DNA of 64,000 bases from a virus. A program made the translations under genes and the position numbers. The notes under the pieces are model-generated. The model had not been told where the DNA came from. It ran no database searches and saw nothing but the letters and a program-made list of their open reading frames with translations. Location of the stretch: positions 1 to 64,000 of the IMG/VR virus record IMGVR_UViG_3300009184_000001; one strand, given 5' to 3'. This document shows positions 1-9,503 of this stretch, piece after piece. The stretch's first letter is position 1. Every line of letters begins with the position of its first letter.

Positions 1-1047
1 AGAATAACCAATAGAGTCAGCTGACACCTTGCCACCTTTCATCTTCCACAACAATGTTTGTGTTGTAACGATAACCGGAATGTTAAGCTTCTGAGCCACA
101 CGCTTCAACGCACGAGTAATATTAGTCAACGCCTGAGGTGTATTGGCATCGCCTGTCACCTGGTCCATCATCAAATAGACACCATCCACAAAAAGTACGT
201 CCGGCTTGAGTTGTTCTGCCTTAGCGACAAGAGAGTCTACTGTCAGGCCATTCACAGCGTCTACCAAGTGGAAAGGATGCTCAGTCTTCATATCATCATA
301 AAGCTTCAGAAGACGGTCCTCCTCAGTTGAGTTTAGTTTACCACGACGCATACGACCATTAGAAACGTGTGCACGCATTGAGTCATGACGTTGAGACTGC
401 TCATGGTTGTTCATCTCAAAAGACTGGAACATAGGCACCAGACCCGCTGCATGGACGTTTATAGCCATCTGTAGGGCAATCTGTGACTTACCAGTCTTTG
501 GTGGAGCAATAACAGTAATAAGTTGTCCGCCCTGCAAACCTGCAGTAGCCTCGTCAATCTTCATGAAGCCAGTAGGAACACCTAACATCTTGGCGTTCAC
601 TAGTTCCTCATACTCTGCCCAACGACGGTCAGGGTCTTTGCTGAGGTCCACGTGAGTAGTACCAATGACTCCCTGCTCGTTTACTAATGCAATCGCTTTG
701 GACATCTCTGTCAATGCTGACTCATGGTCATTGCTGTTCAGTGCAAGCACGACATCTTCAACACTATTACGAGTCAAAGTACGACGGCGAAACTCAACCA
801 TCTTGTCAATCAAATAGTCGAGGGTGTCCTCTACAACTAGAGTCTTGAAGTTTGGGAAGTTGTCGTTTACAGCTATGGCTGTAGGAACCTCACGATAATT
901 GGTGTAGTGTTCACGAACAAACTTCCACACACGGCGCAAGTCATCATCAACAATCCAATCGTCTTTGATTCCACGCTCCAGTACAGGGATGATATCCCTA
1001 TCAATAATAACTTTGCTAACTAAACGGTACTCGTTATCTGCTGCCAT
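1..1047 (-). CDS. DnaB-like replicative DNA helicase (partial, runs off left edge)
   Basis: The minus-strand frame is open from the ATG at 1047 to the window edge. It encodes an N-terminal helical DnaB-like domain followed by a RecA-type ATPase core. The Walker A stretch APPKTGKSQ lies at about residues 181-189 after LQGGQLITVI, and a Walker B-like LFVDGVYLM lies about 100 residues later, as in the DnaB/Twinkle family. Family role: hexameric unwinding of the replication fork, loaded by a DnaC-type ATPase, and a loader gene sits two genes upstream (1781-2509). A strong AGGAGGA Shine-Dalgarno sequence lies just before the ATG. The C-terminus is outside the window. Confidence 0.9.
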   Translation of the reverse strand, partial: MAADNEYRLVSKVIIDRDIIPVLERGIKDDWIVDDDLRRVWKFVREHYTNYREVPTAIAVNDNFPNFKTLVVEDTLDYLIDKMVEFRRRTLTRNSVEDVVLALNSNDHESALTEMSKAIALVNEQGVIGTTHVDLSKDPDRRWAEYEELVNAKMLGVPTGFMKIDEATAGLQGGQLITVIAPPKTGKSQIALQMAINVHAAGLVPMFQSFEMNNHEQSQRHDSMRAHVSNGRMRRGKLNSTEEDRLLKLYDDMKTEHPFHLVDAVNGLTVDSLVAKAEQLKPDVLFVDGVYLMMDQVTGDANTPQALTNITRALKRVAQKLNIPVIVTTQTLLWKMKGGKVSADSIGYS

Positions 1048-1056
1048 TTTATCCTC

Positions 1057-1473
1057 CTATAAGTTTTGTAATTCTATACCCCATGAACCGTATCTTGCAA
1101 CACGTCCTGGTAAATCTATAACGCCTTTTAAGTTACTGCGGTATGGTAACTCAGAAATAAAGTCATCAATATTGGCATATAACTCAGCATAATTAAACGG
1201 GTTTCCTCCCCGCCTGTCAAGTCTATCCATAATTGAATCAAGGTGCTCTTGGGTCCAGTCTTCTGTTTCAAAACCAGCTAGCTCCACTGAAAGCCCAAAT
1301 TTATTAGCCAGTATCCACAGCTGGGATAGTGACAGGTTATTTAGTTTAGAGACCTTGCGGCTAGTCGAAGACTTTAGAAACTTACGTGTTTCCTCTATCT
1401 CCGACTCAGCCACAACATCAATTAGTACTATGATACGTGGCGGAGTTTCATTAGAAATATCTCCGCCCTTCAT
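1057..1473 (-). CDS. hypothetical protein between helicase and SWIM protein
   Basis: 138 aa with no family I can name with confidence. A hydrophobic strand (IIVLIDVV) lies near the N-terminus, a helical middle has a SLSQLW stretch, and the C-terminal block LPGRVARYGSWGIEL looks conserved in style. Its start overlaps the stop of the upstream SWIM gene by one base, and it ends 9 bases before the helicase start, so it belongs to the replication operon. A replication or repair accessory role is inferred from position only. Confidence 0.7.
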   Translation of the reverse strand: MKGGDISNETPPRIIVLIDVVAESEIEETRKFLKSSTSRKVSKLNNLSLSQLWILANKFGLSVELAGFETEDWTQEHLDSIMDRLDRRGGNPFNYAELYANIDDFISELPYRSNLKGVIDLPGRVARYGSWGIELQNL

Positions 1474-1769
1474 TAGTAGATTACTTCAATCTTTGCATTG
1501 TTAATAATAAACTTGCGAAAAGACTCCGCATCATCCATTGCCTCTAGAACTTCGTTATCAGCAATCTCTTTTGAAATCTGGACTGCGTAATGCCCGCCAT
1601 TCTTTTTCATGTGGTTCTTAACAAACCTAGAGTGCTTACACCCATTGTTTGATGAAAAAGAGTTGCAATTACAACGGACATGGTCTGGTGAATCTTGACT
1701 AATTTCAACTTCATAAATCTTGAAAGTTGTTGGTTCTAGAAATATTTGAACTGTACGCCAGTTATTCAT
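1473..1769 (-). CDS. small SWIM-type zinc-finger protein
   Basis: 98 aa. Residues about 33-46 carry the pattern C-N-C, nine residues, C-K-H, which matches the SWIM zinc-binding signature CxCx(n)CxH. SWIM domains bind DNA or protein and occur in recombination and transposase-associated proteins. It lies in the replication operon, overlapping the next gene by one base, between the helicase-loader gene and the helicase. A role in replication or recombination is inferred from position. Confidence 0.7.
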   Translation of the reverse strand: MNNWRTVQIFLEPTTFKIYEVEISQDSPDHVRCNCNSFSSNNGCKHSRFVKNHMKKNGGHYAVQISKEIADNEVLEAMDDAESFRKFIINNAKIEVIY

Positions 1770-1780
1770 TGTATCTTCCT

Positions 1781-2509
1781 TTACTTTTTGTTTTTACGTA
1801 GGTCTTGACCGTCAATACGAACACGAGTAAAAGCCTCGTGAGCAAAGCTACCCATTGCTGCCCCGTATTGTGCTGTCCAATCTTCACGTTTTACGTTTGT
1901 CGTGATAATTGTTGGTAGAGCTTTATCATAACGGGAACGAAGAATCTCGTCAAATGAACTGTCGTTATAAGTAGAGCCGTATTCTTTTCCTAAGTCATCT
2001 AGAACTAGGACACGAACGTTTAGCCAGTCTTCTTTAGCACGGCCATGGAAACCCTCCATCTCACGGTACAGCTCCTTACGAAGTTCACCCTCTGCATCCA
2101 TGATTGCTTTCTTACGAGATAGAAACTCTGGAAAAGTCATGTAATAAATTGGGCGAGACTGCATACCGAAAGTCTCTGGGCTCATGGCTAGAGTCTCCCT
2201 GGCTTCATCCTCGTTCTCTGAAAGGTTGCGAACTAGCTCCATCAGAGCAACAACAGCATGTGTTGTCTTTCCTAGTCCTGGGCCACCGTCAAACAGTAGA
2301 CCGACACCTGTCATGCCTAGCCCACCAATTTGCTTGATAACCTTGCCTTCAAGGACTTGCTCTAACCAGATATCCACCTCTTCAGGAAACTCCCCTGTAG
2401 TTGCAATGATATCTGCTGGTTCCATGCCAATAAAACGGCGAGGAATGTTAGCACTGCGAAGTAGCCAGTGACGTTTAATTGGTTCGATTTGTGATATGTC
2501 GTATGTCAT
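1781..2509 (-). CDS. DnaC-like AAA+ helicase loader
   Basis: 242 aa AAA+ ATPase. Walker A is GGPGLGKTT (about residues 76-84), Walker B is VLVLDDLGKEYGS, and the sensor-1 region is PTIITTNVKREDW. An acidic-aromatic N-terminal part precedes the ATPase core as in DnaC/IstB-like loaders. Such proteins place the DnaB hexamer on single-stranded DNA, and a DnaB-like helicase is encoded two genes downstream on the same strand. The start overlaps the upstream gene stop by one base. Confidence 0.85.
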   Translation of the reverse strand: MTYDISQIEPIKRHWLLRSANIPRRFIGMEPADIIATTGEFPEEVDIWLEQVLEGKVIKQIGGLGMTGVGLLFDGGPGLGKTTHAVVALMELVRNLSENEDEARETLAMSPETFGMQSRPIYYMTFPEFLSRKKAIMDAEGELRKELYREMEGFHGRAKEDWLNVRVLVLDDLGKEYGSTYNDSSFDEILRSRYDKALPTIITTNVKREDWTAQYGAAMGSFAHEAFTRVRIDGQDLRKNKK

Positions 2510-3036
2510 TATTGCCTTCCTAATTTTGCTTCGTGACGTTCTAATGCTGCCTTACCAATGATAGTGTTGTCAAATACTTTTCCATCATTAGCTATTAAAT
2601 TACTATTATCTTCTTCAATGACTACTTGACTAGTTTGATTTAGCTTATTGACATTATTAGTTATAAAGACTAAGAAGATATTAATAGTTTTACTTGGTTG
2701 TCTTTTAACTGCTATTAAGTTTCTTTCATCACCTATAAACTTGTCAAGTAAATCAAGTTCCATAGTTGCAGTTATTCCAAAATCCTTACGATTCTTAGCT
2801 AGTAAGATAGTAAGAGTTTTAGTGTTTATCATATTTGGTATGCCACGAATCTTATCGTAGATACGCCAACTAAACTCACTTGCAACATCTGCAGGAGTCC
2901 AGTCCTCTTTTTCCCTTTGATGACGGGTTTTAGAACTCTTTTTACTTACTGGTATCTTCTTTTGGCCAGAAGGAATATCACCATCAAGTAATCCAAATCC
3001 TTTTATATCATCATCATCATCATTCCACCTATTCAC
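2509..3036 (-). CDS. hypothetical replication-operon protein (GTG start)
   Basis: 175 aa. The start is GTG, with an AGGAG Shine-Dalgarno about 5 bases before it. A run of GAT codons gives a DDDDD tract at residues 6-10, and a Ser/Lys-rich linker leads to a more ordered block (about 50-130) with alternating hydrophobic segments. It overlaps the loader gene by one base. A winged-helix initiator or DnaD-like role is possible because initiator, loader and helicase genes often cluster, but no decisive motif is visible. Confidence 0.6.
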   Translation of the reverse strand: MNRWNDDDDDIKGFGLLDGDIPSGQKKIPVSKKSSKTRHQREKEDWTPADVASEFSWRIYDKIRGIPNMINTKTLTILLAKNRKDFGITATMELDLLDKFIGDERNLIAVKRQPSKTINIFLVFITNNVNKLNQTSQVVIEEDNSNLIANDGKVFDNTIIGKAALERHEAKLGRQ

Positions 3037-3047
3037 CTATTCTCCTA

Positions 3048-3302
3048 TTAACGACGGGTTATAGGAGTAATAGTAACAGGCCTGTTTAATAAATGCAAGA
3101 CAGACAATGAAAAGAATGCAGAAGCTAACCCAATAACAATAAGTGGAAGCCCTGTAATACCCATAACCCAAGCTGCACCATAGGATAAAGGTAGTGTTAG
3201 AATCCGTTTCAACCAACGGTCAGTGCTCATAAATGAGCCAATAAATTCCAAGACATAGCCAGTAGCCATTCCTGAAATAATTACTAGAATTAAAGTGTTC
3301 AT
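3048..3302 (-). CDS. small membrane protein
   Basis: 84 aa with at least two hydrophobic spans, MNTLILVIISGMATGYVLEF at the N-terminus and GLPLIVIGLASAFFSLSVLH in the second half, and a basic C-terminus. No Shine-Dalgarno is obvious before the ATG. The upstream gap holds the perfect AT palindrome TACTATATAGTA, which could be a promoter or operator. Function unknown; it sits between the baseplate block and the replication genes. Confidence 0.6.
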   Translation of the reverse strand: MNTLILVIISGMATGYVLEFIGSFMSTDRWLKRILTLPLSYGAAWVMGITGLPLIVIGLASAFFSLSVLHLLNRPVTITPITRR

Positions 3303-3315
3303 ATACTATATAGTA

Positions 3316-5445
3316 CTATGAAATATTAGACAACGCAACATCTGTAAAACTTGTGCTTCCATAGAATGTGACATAGTATGGTGTACTAATAGGAAGGTAG
3401 TCTTCAATTGAGTCCATAAGATGAGCAATACGTAATGACAAGTTTGGGTAGTAAGCAGAAGGAGATGCATTTGTATCCCCAGTCCATGCTCCTCCAGAAA
3501 AGTCTCTTTCTCCATCAAAATAGTCTGTAGCAACTGAGCCAGGTTCAAGTTGAGCTGAGTCTAACACAAAGTCTTCACCCAGGGTAGAGGTGGTAACTTT
3601 TACTGTTAAAGTACTTGGTGCGTTAGTGCAACTAATTGACACTGAAAACCTTTGCCAAGTGTCTGTTAAACTTACTGTTTTACTTGAGATTTTTGTGCCG
3701 TCAGTTAAAACTAAAATAACATCTTGATTTCCAGAAATGCTCTTGGCGTAAATAGAGTACGTGTAAAATTTAGAGGTTAATAATTCACCAGTGTAACTAG
3801 TCTGTATAGTACCTAGATATGTGCCAGAAAAAGTTGCTGGAGTAGATATAGAAACCATATAGTTAGAACCAGGAGCAAGGTCCATGGTAGTATCTACAGT
3901 AATTGGGGTTAAGTTGGTAAATGTCCAGTTATTTGGAACGCTACTAGTACCAAGTTCAAAAGAAGGGTTTAAAATGTAGTTATATTTAGTAGGAGCCAAA
4001 GAGACTGTTACCCCACGAGGTTCAATGTAATTGGTGGGAGAAGTTGATGTTGTATACCCCGGAGCAGAGAGAGGGATTAGTTCAAACTGAACCATATCAA
4101 AATAATAGGTAGAGGTTCCAGTAGAGTCAAAATCAATTCTTATTGCCGCGTAAACTGCGTTATTAGGAGCTTCAGACGAATACCACTGTCTAGACCAACT
4201 AGTGCTAGTAGTTGAAGAGTACCCAAGAGAACTACTTGAAATAAACTTTCCTTGGTAAGTATACCATAGGATATTTAAAGTGATATTTGATGAACCTTGA
4301 ACATAGGTTGACACAGTGTAAGTACTGCCTGCAGTAACTGGAATTCCATTATTTATAGGGTTATTTGTTCCGTAACTAAGTGACTGAGAAGTTCCAGTTG
4401 TGTCTACTTTTAGACAATAAATAGAATCTAATGAGTTTAACTCTGTTGCGGTTGTTTTATCAGACGTTATTGTTAAAGTGACGCCATCTCCCGGTAACCA
4501 ACCGCCAATAGCCGAACTAGCAGTCCAGTCTTTAATATCAAACGTGCTATCTTCATGTGACAACATAAGATTTGCAGTTTCTGTAACTGTTGTGTTGTAC
4601 CCTGTAAGGTCTTTTGTAAATAACTTTAAACTGTTTAGTGTGCCTTTACCGCCATAAATAGTTAAAGCATCTCTTACTAGTCTTTTTTGGGCTTTGGTAG
4701 CTAGTTTGTTGTAAGCTTTAATACCAAGCTCAAAAGATTTAAGCTGAAGAATTTCTGGAGAAGAACCTGAGTTATTATTATCAGGGATAATTAATTTAGC
4801 AAAACTTAAGAACTCGTCAATAGTGAATGAAAATCCTTCAAAGAACTTAGAAATTAGTGAGTTTTGAACTTTACCTGTGTCATCTACGTATGAATACGAT
4901 GAGTTGGTTTCGTCTAATGGGGATACTGATTGACTAGTTAATACTTGTGGTAGATAAGATAAAAAACGTTGATGAGTAGTAGAGAAATCTATTTCGGAAT
5001 CTATAGACTTATCCCCCATGATTCCTTTGCCAACAAACACGCTTTTTACAGCGTTTGTTCCACTAGTAAGAGTGTGCTTAAAAGGGACAAGAGTTAGAGT
5101 TTCACCAACAGGCTCCCAATAGGCATCAGGTGCTCGTCTTAACCACGCTCTATAGTAGGCAAACCTTCCCTCAACCAAAGGAGTGTCTAAAATTCTGTCT
5201 CCGGTAGGAAAGCTATTTACAGCAGTTTCATAAATTATCTTTCCATCTTCAGCAGTTTCTGGGTAACCATCTTGATTTCTAGTAATTCTAAACTGAATAT
5301 AAGAACCAGTTGGTGCAGCATACTCTAAGTAAACTTGGTTGTAGTTTATAGCAGTAGCTACCATAGGACGAGCAGAATAGTCTAGCGGGCTACCGTCTCC
5401 ATAAAGAGTGCCATCATTATACTTAAAACTGTTATACAAAGCCAT
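3316..5445 (-). CDS. tail protein I-like baseplate/fibre protein with carbohydrate-binding modules
   Basis: 709 aa. The N-terminal ~290 residues look like the phage tail protein I (P2 gpI) group: a region starting at HQRFLSYLPQ, then LRRAPDAY-type and ELGIKAYNKLATKAQKRLV segments ending in a turn-rich GGKGTLNSL block. The C-terminal half is beta-rich and contains two CBM4/9-like modules, the second starting NYILNPSFELG with a later YYFDMVQFEL-type strand. These predict binding to host surface glycans at the baseplate periphery. It follows the OB-spike and J genes in order, as expected for a contractile-tail baseplate. AGGAGATAGC precedes the ATG. Confidence 0.75.
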   Translation of the reverse strand: MALYNSFKYNDGTLYGDGSPLDYSARPMVATAINYNQVYLEYAAPTGSYIQFRITRNQDGYPETAEDGKIIYETAVNSFPTGDRILDTPLVEGRFAYYRAWLRRAPDAYWEPVGETLTLVPFKHTLTSGTNAVKSVFVGKGIMGDKSIDSEIDFSTTHQRFLSYLPQVLTSQSVSPLDETNSSYSYVDDTGKVQNSLISKFFEGFSFTIDEFLSFAKLIIPDNNNSGSSPEILQLKSFELGIKAYNKLATKAQKRLVRDALTIYGGKGTLNSLKLFTKDLTGYNTTVTETANLMLSHEDSTFDIKDWTASSAIGGWLPGDGVTLTITSDKTTATELNSLDSIYCLKVDTTGTSQSLSYGTNNPINNGIPVTAGSTYTVSTYVQGSSNITLNILWYTYQGKFISSSSLGYSSTTSTSWSRQWYSSEAPNNAVYAAIRIDFDSTGTSTYYFDMVQFELIPLSAPGYTTSTSPTNYIEPRGVTVSLAPTKYNYILNPSFELGTSSVPNNWTFTNLTPITVDTTMDLAPGSNYMVSISTPATFSGTYLGTIQTSYTGELLTSKFYTYSIYAKSISGNQDVILVLTDGTKISSKTVSLTDTWQRFSVSISCTNAPSTLTVKVTTSTLGEDFVLDSAQLEPGSVATDYFDGERDFSGGAWTGDTNASPSAYYPNLSLRIAHLMDSIEDYLPISTPYYVTFYGSTSFTDVALSNIS

Positions 5446-5472
5446 GCTATCTCCTGTTTTTAATTTCTATTA

Positions 5473-6273
5473 TTATGCTATCTGCTGGACAGTTAGAATA
5501 AGGGCAGCAGTTGTTGGTCTAGCCGGGTTAGTGCCAGCAACGTAAGACTCTAAGCTAACCTTATTCGATTCTGCGCCCCATTGCAGTTCAAGATACTGTC
5601 CTGCTTTAAAACTCAGAAAGTAGTTCCATCCAATAATAGCGTGTCCATGAACCTGCCCGTGTGAAGCCGGAACAGCTGCAAAACCAGTGCTACCAACAAC
5701 ATGGCTACCGTCTATTGCTAACCAAACATAGATATCTTGATTTTGGTTATCAATATTTTGAAATTGTCCTGACCATTGAATATTATATATTCCGGAATTT
5801 TGAAAGTAAATTCTAGTTGTGTTTGTATTTGAGATGTAAATACCAGATGAATAGTCTGTGGTATCCCAAGGAAAAATTTGCTCTACATTTGGGTTAGTTA
5901 TTGCTTGCCTACCCATATATTGAAAAGCCCCATAATTTCCAGTAGAATTGCTAACAACAGGAGCTGTAACAACCTCATTAGTTGTAGTGGTTACTACTTC
6001 AGTACCAGTACTTTGTGCACCAAATGTACCTGCCCAAATAGGATAAGATGGGTCTCCACCTTCAAACATAACCCAAACACCTTGACCAACTTTTGGAATA
6101 TTAGTAGCTATTCCGGGCTTTTCAACAGGCCATGCCCACTCTGTGTGTTGGTCTGCTAGTATCTGTGGAACTTTAAGTTGTAAACGGTATAGGTTTAAAG
6201 GGTCGTCAGAATTGTGGACAACACCTCTGTAAACTCCATAAAACCTAGCATTACCGTAAACATCTTTAATCAT
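5473..6273 (-). CDS. baseplate spike protein: OB-fold (gp5/VgrG-like) plus C1q/TNF-like domain
   Basis: 266 aa. Residues about 10-85 (YRGVVHNSDDPLNLYRLQLK ... GQGVWVMFEGGDPSYPIWAG) fit the OB-fold of gp5/VgrG-type spike proteins. After a Thr/Val linker, residues about 130-266 form a jelly-roll-like region similar to C1q/TNF domains (GIYNIQWSGQFQN, WLAIDGSHV, AALILTVQQIA). There is no lysozyme domain. It overlaps the J-type gene by one base (TAATG). Role: central spike or hub tip. Confidence 0.75.
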   Translation of the reverse strand: MIKDVYGNARFYGVYRGVVHNSDDPLNLYRLQLKVPQILADQHTEWAWPVEKPGIATNIPKVGQGVWVMFEGGDPSYPIWAGTFGAQSTGTEVVTTTTNEVVTAPVVSNSTGNYGAFQYMGRQAITNPNVEQIFPWDTTDYSSGIYISNTNTTRIYFQNSGIYNIQWSGQFQNIDNQNQDIYVWLAIDGSHVVGSTGFAAVPASHGQVHGHAIIGWNYFLSFKAGQYLELQWGAESNKVSLESYVAGTNPARPTTAALILTVQQIA

Positions 6274-9200
6274 TATGCGGCTACAATCACACTTACTGCG
6301 TAACTTGTAACTGTTACTCCATCGCTAGCTGTAACGTTAATTACAATTGGGTTAAATACGTTTAGGCTATTAGAGACGTAACCAAGCGCAGTAAACCCAC
6401 TACCGCTAGAGCCAGAAGTATTGTTTACAGTAATTGAGCTACCTGAGTCAATTGCAGTAGGAGTAACAACTAGAGAAGTAGACGCACTTGGTACAGTTAC
6501 TTGGTAGTTATATACTCCAGAGTTAAATGTTTTAGACCAAGTAACTGGAGTTACAGTAGACCCACCAGTATTCTTAGCAACTATTGTAACACCTGATAAA
6601 GTAGAGACTGTAGACGCTTGAGTTAAAGTTATACCTGATTCTTGGAAAACAAATATTTCATCAGGAGTTCCAATTAAACTGTTTTTACCAGCCCCACCAT
6701 ATCTATATAGACCAGTTACTTTAACATTTCTAACTCCATCAACTTGACGCAGTTTAAACTCAACTTCTTCAGGAGTAATAACATCTGCAAATTGTAGATT
6801 ACTAAATGAAAAGTCATTAGTAATAGCTGTTTTAATGTTTGACTCAACTACCGCCCCTGAATACTGAGGCAATGCAGAATAAGTTACATTCACAAAAATG
6901 TCCGTATAGGTAGGGGCACTGTATGTAACTGTTGTTCCAATTGATTTTTTATCATTTAAAAAATTGGGTACAGTAGTTTTTAGTAAGTAGTCTAATTGAG
7001 TGTTGTTTTCAGAACCTATAATTCCAGGGTTAATGTCAGATAAACCAGACTGAATAGGAGCAATATAAACTGTAACATTGCTTCTATTGCTAGCAGTAGC
7101 GTTTGCTTTAGATACACCAGGCACAGTCAACGCAAGGTTGGCAAAGTCTTCTAGTGTAACCGCTCTATTAAGGCTTCTTAACGCTCTTGGAGTGTTATAC
7201 CGAATACTATCGTTTGTTTCTGGGTCTCCACCACCTTGGGCAGCCTGTGGGTTAGTTACCTTAATTACACTTCTTAGCCTTGCCTCAGTTTCAGTGCTAA
7301 GGCCTGGAATTTTTCCAAGAGAAGTTATAGTTCCTGCACTAACATTTCCAATAACTCCACCACCAGCATTGTAGACTGCTTTAATAGTTGATTCTGAAGT
7401 TGGGATAGAACCAGAAATTCCGTCACCAAAATTGACTACAACTTGGTTTTTAGAATTAATCGTAACATTAAAAACTTTGTCTCCAGCAGAATAGTCTCTA
7501 ATACTTTGAACTTGAGTCCATTGCTCAAAAACAGTTCCATTATCTACATAAACATTTACGCTAGTTGGGTTTACTTTAGTTTCCTTAAGAAGGAAAGACT
7601 GGTCTGCACTTCCATCAGATATACCAATTTTTTCACCAGTAATATCATATGAAACCGCAGAAATGTTCGCAGCGTTTTCTGCTCTAAGAGAAACGTCTTC
7701 ACCTTGAATAGCTAATACAGGAGAACTGGTGCCTTTATAAGGCACTACGGTATCACTTTGAGTGGTAAATACTAAGCTTGATGTAACACCTGCATCCGTA
7801 ACAGACGCTGTTACTTGAGTACCAGCAGGAACAGTGTCACTTCCATTACTAAGAATTTGGCCAATAGTAGCACCGCCACCACCTAAAATTGCAGGAAGTT
7901 CTGAATAATAAACAGTTCCTCCAGAGGTATAAGTTCCACCAATTTGGGCAACTGCAGTACCAGTCTGAGAAGCAACTGTTGAGTTGTATGCATTAGTTAC
8001 TTTAAATTGTTTACATAATACTGCTCCACCATTAGGTAAGCTATCTGCACCTCTAGAAGAGGTTGGAGCAGAAATTCTAAACTTATAGAGAGCAGCAGTT
8101 CCACCATTTACATAAGTGTCTGTAAAGTAAGCGTTTATTGTAAAGCTTTTTGTAGTAGGAGTGTTAATAATCTTAGCTTCAGAAATATTATACACAGAGC
8201 TGCTAACTCCATCTTTTGTACTATTAACTCCAGTAATAGTAACATACTGTCCAGAAGTAAGCCCGTGGTCAGTAGAGGTATTGTATGTTACTGTACCCGT
8301 AGAACCGGTACCAACCACTCCATTAATAGTAACGTTTGTAGTAGTTACGCTAGCAACATCAGCATCAGTGAAATTAAACCCTTGGTTTCGTGCTCCTGTA
8401 GGGTTTCCAACACTTGTGATGTTTACTACGTTAACGATATCTTTTACCGCGTATAACTTACTAGCGGTAAACTCAACGTATTGACTAGAACTGCTTCCAC
8501 CATAAGCTGCGTTACTAATTACGGCAACGTCATCTCTAACAGAAGCAATAGTTGCTCCAGTAAAGTTATACCCAACTCCAGCAGCGGCACCATTAATACC
8601 CGTGATGTTAACAACTTGACCAGCAACAAAATCGCTCCAAGCTGAAAAAGTTACTGTACCAGCATTAGCATTAAGAGCCGTAATTGAAGCGTTATTATCA
8701 GTAGACTCAACAGTAAATGTTGCTGGAACTCCAGCCTTTGCAGTGGTAGTGGAGGCAATCACCCATTTGCCGTTATAGTTATTACTTGAACCAGATACAA
8801 CTACATCTTTAATAGTTACTTTTTGTCCTGATACAGGGTTTAAAGAACCAATAGAAGTTACTGTAAATTTAGTTCCAGAGTTAGTAGCTGCACTAATTGC
8901 AGCTGAAGGTTGGTACCATATAACATTCTTACCAATATCGTTATAACCAACATACTTAACAGTAAATTTGCCATTGTATACGCTTGCGTCATAAGTTACG
9001 CTAGTTCCGGCTATCGTAGCGTTTATTTTAGTTGGAATACCAACAATGTTTATTGTATCACCAATAACAAACGTGTTGTCATTAGGAACAATCACTTTAG
9101 CTAGATTAGTGTATAGTGTTCCACTAATAGTGCCATTCTCAATAATGGCAGCACCAATTCCACCAGAATACCCAGAACTGTTACTAAACTGCAAATCAAC

Positions 9201-9503
9201 AACTGAACTAATGTAGTTTGCTGGATTATACCCGTACATTTTAGCCAAATTTAAAAGGCTTTCGCGTTGGGTAGCAGTCATAATGTACGACTCATTGGCA
9301 ATGCGGTCAATATAGTAGTTAATTAAATCGCCCATATAAGCAAAAGACTCGATAAGTGCTAGACCAAAATCAGAAGGGTCATTTCCCTGCCAGTTATTAT
9401 CAGTGCGTTCTTTTACCCTACTAATTAACTGAGTTCGTAGAGCGTAATAGTCTCTTCCTGTATAGTCTACAGATAAAGGGGTTTTGTTTGCTGGGGCGGT
9501 CAT
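6273..9503 (-). CDS. giant baseplate J-like wedge protein with inserted beta domains
   Basis: 1076 aa, far longer than usual J proteins. The N-terminus (VDYTGRDYYALRTQLISRVK ... ALIESFAYMGDLINYYIDRI) and the C-terminal third (FANLALTVPGVSKANA, VEFKLRQVDGVRNVKVTGLY) are typical Baseplate_J. Between them lie hundreds of residues of Ser/Thr/Gly-rich beta repeats with the phrase DHGLTSGQYVTITGVNST, and the very C-terminus resembles a cadherin-like beta-sandwich (SGVYNYQVTVPS ... VTASDGVTVTSYAVSVIV). It overlaps the gp25 gene by 4 bases. Confidence 0.85.
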   Translation of the reverse strand: MTAPANKTPLSVDYTGRDYYALRTQLISRVKERTDNNWQGNDPSDFGLALIESFAYMGDLINYYIDRIANESYIMTATQRESLLNLAKMYGYNPANYISSVVDLQFSNSSGYSGGIGAAIIENGTISGTLYTNLAKVIVPNDNTFVIGDTINIVGIPTKINATIAGTSVTYDASVYNGKFTVKYVGYNDIGKNVIWYQPSAAISAATNSGTKFTVTSIGSLNPVSGQKVTIKDVVVSGSSNNYNGKWVIASTTTAKAGVPATFTVESTDNNASITALNANAGTVTFSAWSDFVAGQVVNITGINGAAAGVGYNFTGATIASVRDDVAVISNAAYGGSSSSQYVEFTASKLYAVKDIVNVVNITSVGNPTGARNQGFNFTDADVASVTTTNVTINGVVGTGSTGTVTYNTSTDHGLTSGQYVTITGVNSTKDGVSSSVYNISEAKIINTPTTKSFTINAYFTDTYVNGGTAALYKFRISAPTSSRGADSLPNGGAVLCKQFKVTNAYNSTVASQTGTAVAQIGGTYTSGGTVYYSELPAILGGGGATIGQILSNGSDTVPAGTQVTASVTDAGVTSSLVFTTQSDTVVPYKGTSSPVLAIQGEDVSLRAENAANISAVSYDITGEKIGISDGSADQSFLLKETKVNPTSVNVYVDNGTVFEQWTQVQSIRDYSAGDKVFNVTINSKNQVVVNFGDGISGSIPTSESTIKAVYNAGGGVIGNVSAGTITSLGKIPGLSTETEARLRSVIKVTNPQAAQGGGDPETNDSIRYNTPRALRSLNRAVTLEDFANLALTVPGVSKANATASNRSNVTVYIAPIQSGLSDINPGIIGSENNTQLDYLLKTTVPNFLNDKKSIGTTVTYSAPTYTDIFVNVTYSALPQYSGAVVESNIKTAITNDFSFSNLQFADVITPEEVEFKLRQVDGVRNVKVTGLYRYGGAGKNSLIGTPDEIFVFQESGITLTQASTVSTLSGVTIVAKNTGGSTVTPVTWSKTFNSGVYNYQVTVPSASTSLVVTPTAIDSGSSITVNNTSGSSGSGFTALGYVSNSLNVFNPIVINVTASDGVTVTSYAVSVIVAA

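Noticed and set aside
51-70. Eighth copy of the 13-nt motif
   Set aside because: ACAACACAAACA on the minus strand lies inside the helicase gene in frame with conserved coding (V-T-T-Q-T); likely chance.
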